Shown piece by piece: positions 13,307 to 14,398 of a stretch of DNA of 14,398 bases. Source of the DNA: JBBPZA01 sp038199375 (lineage in GTDB: Bacteria; Actinomycetota; Thermoleophilia; Solirubrobacterales; Solirubrobacteraceae); NCBI GenBank assembly GCA_038199375.1, contig JBBPZA010000020.1:1-14398 (forward strand). Direction: 5' to 3'. The notes beneath the pieces were generated by a model. The model was not told the DNA's origin and did no database searches. It saw only the letters and a program-made list of their open reading frames with translations. How positions within the stretch are numbered: position 1 is the stretch's first letter; each line of letters begins with the position of its first letter. Made by a program: the position numbers and the translations under genes.

Positions 13307-14235
13307 GCTCGCTCGGGAGCGGTGGTGATCGGGCCTGGGCCGCGGCCCGCGGTGGTGATCGAAGCCGGGTCGCGGCGCATGAAGTGCAGTAGCAGCGCGA
13401 GGGCGGCGAGCCCCAACGGGACCGCGACGATGGCGGCGGCGGGCAGCGGGGCCCCAGCCTTGTTGAGCAGGCCCAGCGAGGAGGCGATGAGGACGATGCC
13501 CAGCGTCGGCCGCAGCCCGCGCTCAGGGAGGCGGGTTGCCAGGCTTGTTCCGACCCACACGCCCGGCACCGATCCGATGAGGATGGTGCCCGCAAGGACC
13601 AGGTCGACGTTGCCGCTCAGGAAGTGGGCGGCTCCGGCGACCCACAGGAGGATCGCGGCGTGGAAGACGTCGGTGCCGACGACCCGGCGCGGGGAGAGAC
13701 GGAAGGCGACGATGAGCCCGACGGCGATGAGCGTCCCGCTGCCCGCCGAGGTCACGCCCAGGACGAAGCCGACAGTGAGGCCGAGCACGGCCGCGGCGAC
13801 CTTGTGGCGTCGCACCAGCTCGACGGTGTCGCGCTCGCGCTCGACGACCCGCGGGAGGAACAGGGCACGCGCGAGGACGAGGACGCCGGTGACGATCAGC
13901 GCGACGGCGACCGCGACGAGGACCCACGTGTCGATGGCGTCGCCGTAGGCGGCGTGCAGCCGGTCGAGCACGATCACGCCCCCGAGCGCGCCCGGGATCG
14001 ATCCGACGCCGAGCCAAACGGCGATGCCCATGTCGACCGTGCCCTTGCGCAGGTGGCGCCAGCCGCCGACCGTCTTGGTCACCGCCGCGTAGGCCAGGTC
14101 GGTCCCGATGGCCACCACGGGCTTGACCCCGAAGAGCAGGATCAGCAGCGGCGTCATGAGCGAGCCGCCGCCCATGCCGGTGGTCCCGACGAGCACGCCG
14201 ACGCCGAAGCCGAAGAGGATCAGCAGCGGGTCCAT
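13303..14235 (-). CDS. TauE/SafE family membrane permease in the sulfate-assimilation operon
   Basis: TauE/SafE proteins move sulfite, sulfoacetate or related anions across the cytoplasmic membrane. The 310-residue protein has the N-terminal GTTGMGGGSLMTPLL signature (17-31) and its internal repeat-like counterpart VTSAGSGTLIAVGL in the second half, with about eight hydrophobic spans and a positively charged central loop (RVVERERD...VRRHK). The gene abuts the cysH stop (TAGATG, no gap) and overlaps cysD by four bases, so it is co-translated with sulfate-activation enzymes. This suggests either sulfate import or export of surplus sulfite. I recall that a permease of this general type, called CysZ, in the Corynebacterium glutamicum cys cluster is assigned to sulfate uptake, but direction cannot be read from sequence. 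No ribosome site precedes the ATG. Confidence 0.9.
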   Translation of the reverse strand: MDPLLILFGFGVGVLVGTTGMGGGSLMTPLLILLFGVKPVVAIGTDLAYAAVTKTVGGWRHLRKGTVDMGIAVWLGVGSIPGALGGVIVLDRLHAAYGDAIDTWVLVAVAVALIVTGVLVLARALFLPRVVERERDTVELVRRHKVAAAVLGLTVGFVLGVTSAGSGTLIAVGLIVAFRLSPRRVVGTDVFHAAILLWVAGAAHFLSGNVDLVLAGTILIGSVPGVWVGTSLATRLPERGLRPTLGIVLIASSLGLLNKAGAPLPAAAIVAVPLGLAALALLLHFMRRDPASITTAGRGPGPITTAPERA

Positions 14236-14398
14236 CTAGACGTGCAGCCCGCACTCGGTCTTGGCCGACTCTGCCCAGCGGCCCTCGCGGCCGGATCCCG
14301 GCTGCGTGCACGGCTCACAGCCGATCGACGCGTAGCCGCGGTCGTGGAGCGCGTTGTAGGGAAGGTCGTGGTCGTGCACGTAGCGCCACACGTCGCGC
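14236..14398 (-). CDS. cysH: Adenylyl-sulfate (APS) reductase CysH, C-terminal part, truncated by the window end
   Basis: Only the last 53 codons are in the window; the gene begins to the right. The reading frame shows DVWRYVHDHDLPYNALHDRGYASIGCEPCT, then GREGRW and the terminal KTECGLHV. ECGLH carries the catalytic cysteine that takes up sulfite from APS. The Cys-x-x-Cys in GCEPCT is half of the [4Fe-4S] ligand set found in APS reductases and missing from E. coli-type PAPS reductases; the other Cys-Cys pair would lie outside the window. The TAG (14238-14236) directly abuts the permease ATG. Confidence 0.93.
   Translation of the reverse strand, partial: RDVWRYVHDHDLPYNALHDRGYASIGCEPCTQPGSGREGRWAESAKTECGLHV

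Overview
The window is high-GC DNA with strong G/C bias at third codon positions, short intergenic gaps and almost no Shine-Dalgarno sequences. Together with the gene content (cysteine-type sulfate assimilation, an E1alpha/E1beta/E2 pyruvate dehydrogenase, many PAS/GAF kinases) this suggests an actinobacterium, perhaps of the Thermoleophilia (Solirubrobacter/Conexibacter-like). The taxonomic call is inference. No rRNA, tRNA, CRISPR, transposase or phage gene was seen.

Layout, left to right. 15-590 (+) is an unrecognised 191-residue protein that may begin upstream of the window. It converges on lipB (661-1377, -), the octanoyltransferase that starts lipoate attachment. lipB is divergent from a small three-pass membrane protein (1448-2041, +), which converges on the lipoyl-bearing E2 acyltransferase of a 2-oxoacid dehydrogenase, pdhC (2167-3549, -). 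Next come three overlapping signalling genes, all minus, transcribed from 7771 to 3583: a soluble PAS-PAS-GAF histidine kinase, a single-domain response regulator and a REC-GGDEF-EAL protein. Beyond them lie pdhB and pdhA (7839-10089, -). The signalling operon therefore sits inside the pdh cluster, between E1 and E2.

The right third is sulfate assimilation on the minus strand: the end of cysH (14236-14398), a TauE/SafE permease (13303-14235), cysD (12371-13306) and cysN (10261-11700). The first three are packed with zero or four bases between them. A Uma2-type nuclease-fold gene on the plus strand (11799-12362) lies between cysD and cysN, which are normally adjacent. CysH carries a Cys-x-x-Cys pair typical of [4Fe-4S] APS reductases and CysN has no APS-kinase domain, so the encoded route is sulfate to APS to sulfite without PAPS.

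The most consistent unexplained signal is regulatory. Each of the six genes that should begin a transcript inside the window, except cysN, has a TAnnnT hexamer 6-8 bases before its start codon and no ribosome site, as expected for leaderless mRNAs. Four of these six promoters also hold a perfect 6-bp inverted repeat between the -35 and -10 positions. Internal genes use GTGA, ATGA or TGATG overlaps. Only cysN has a clear AGGAG, and a 7-bp hairpin takes up part of it. pdhA and pdhB are joined by a 17-codon reading frame that overlaps both genes through TGATG.
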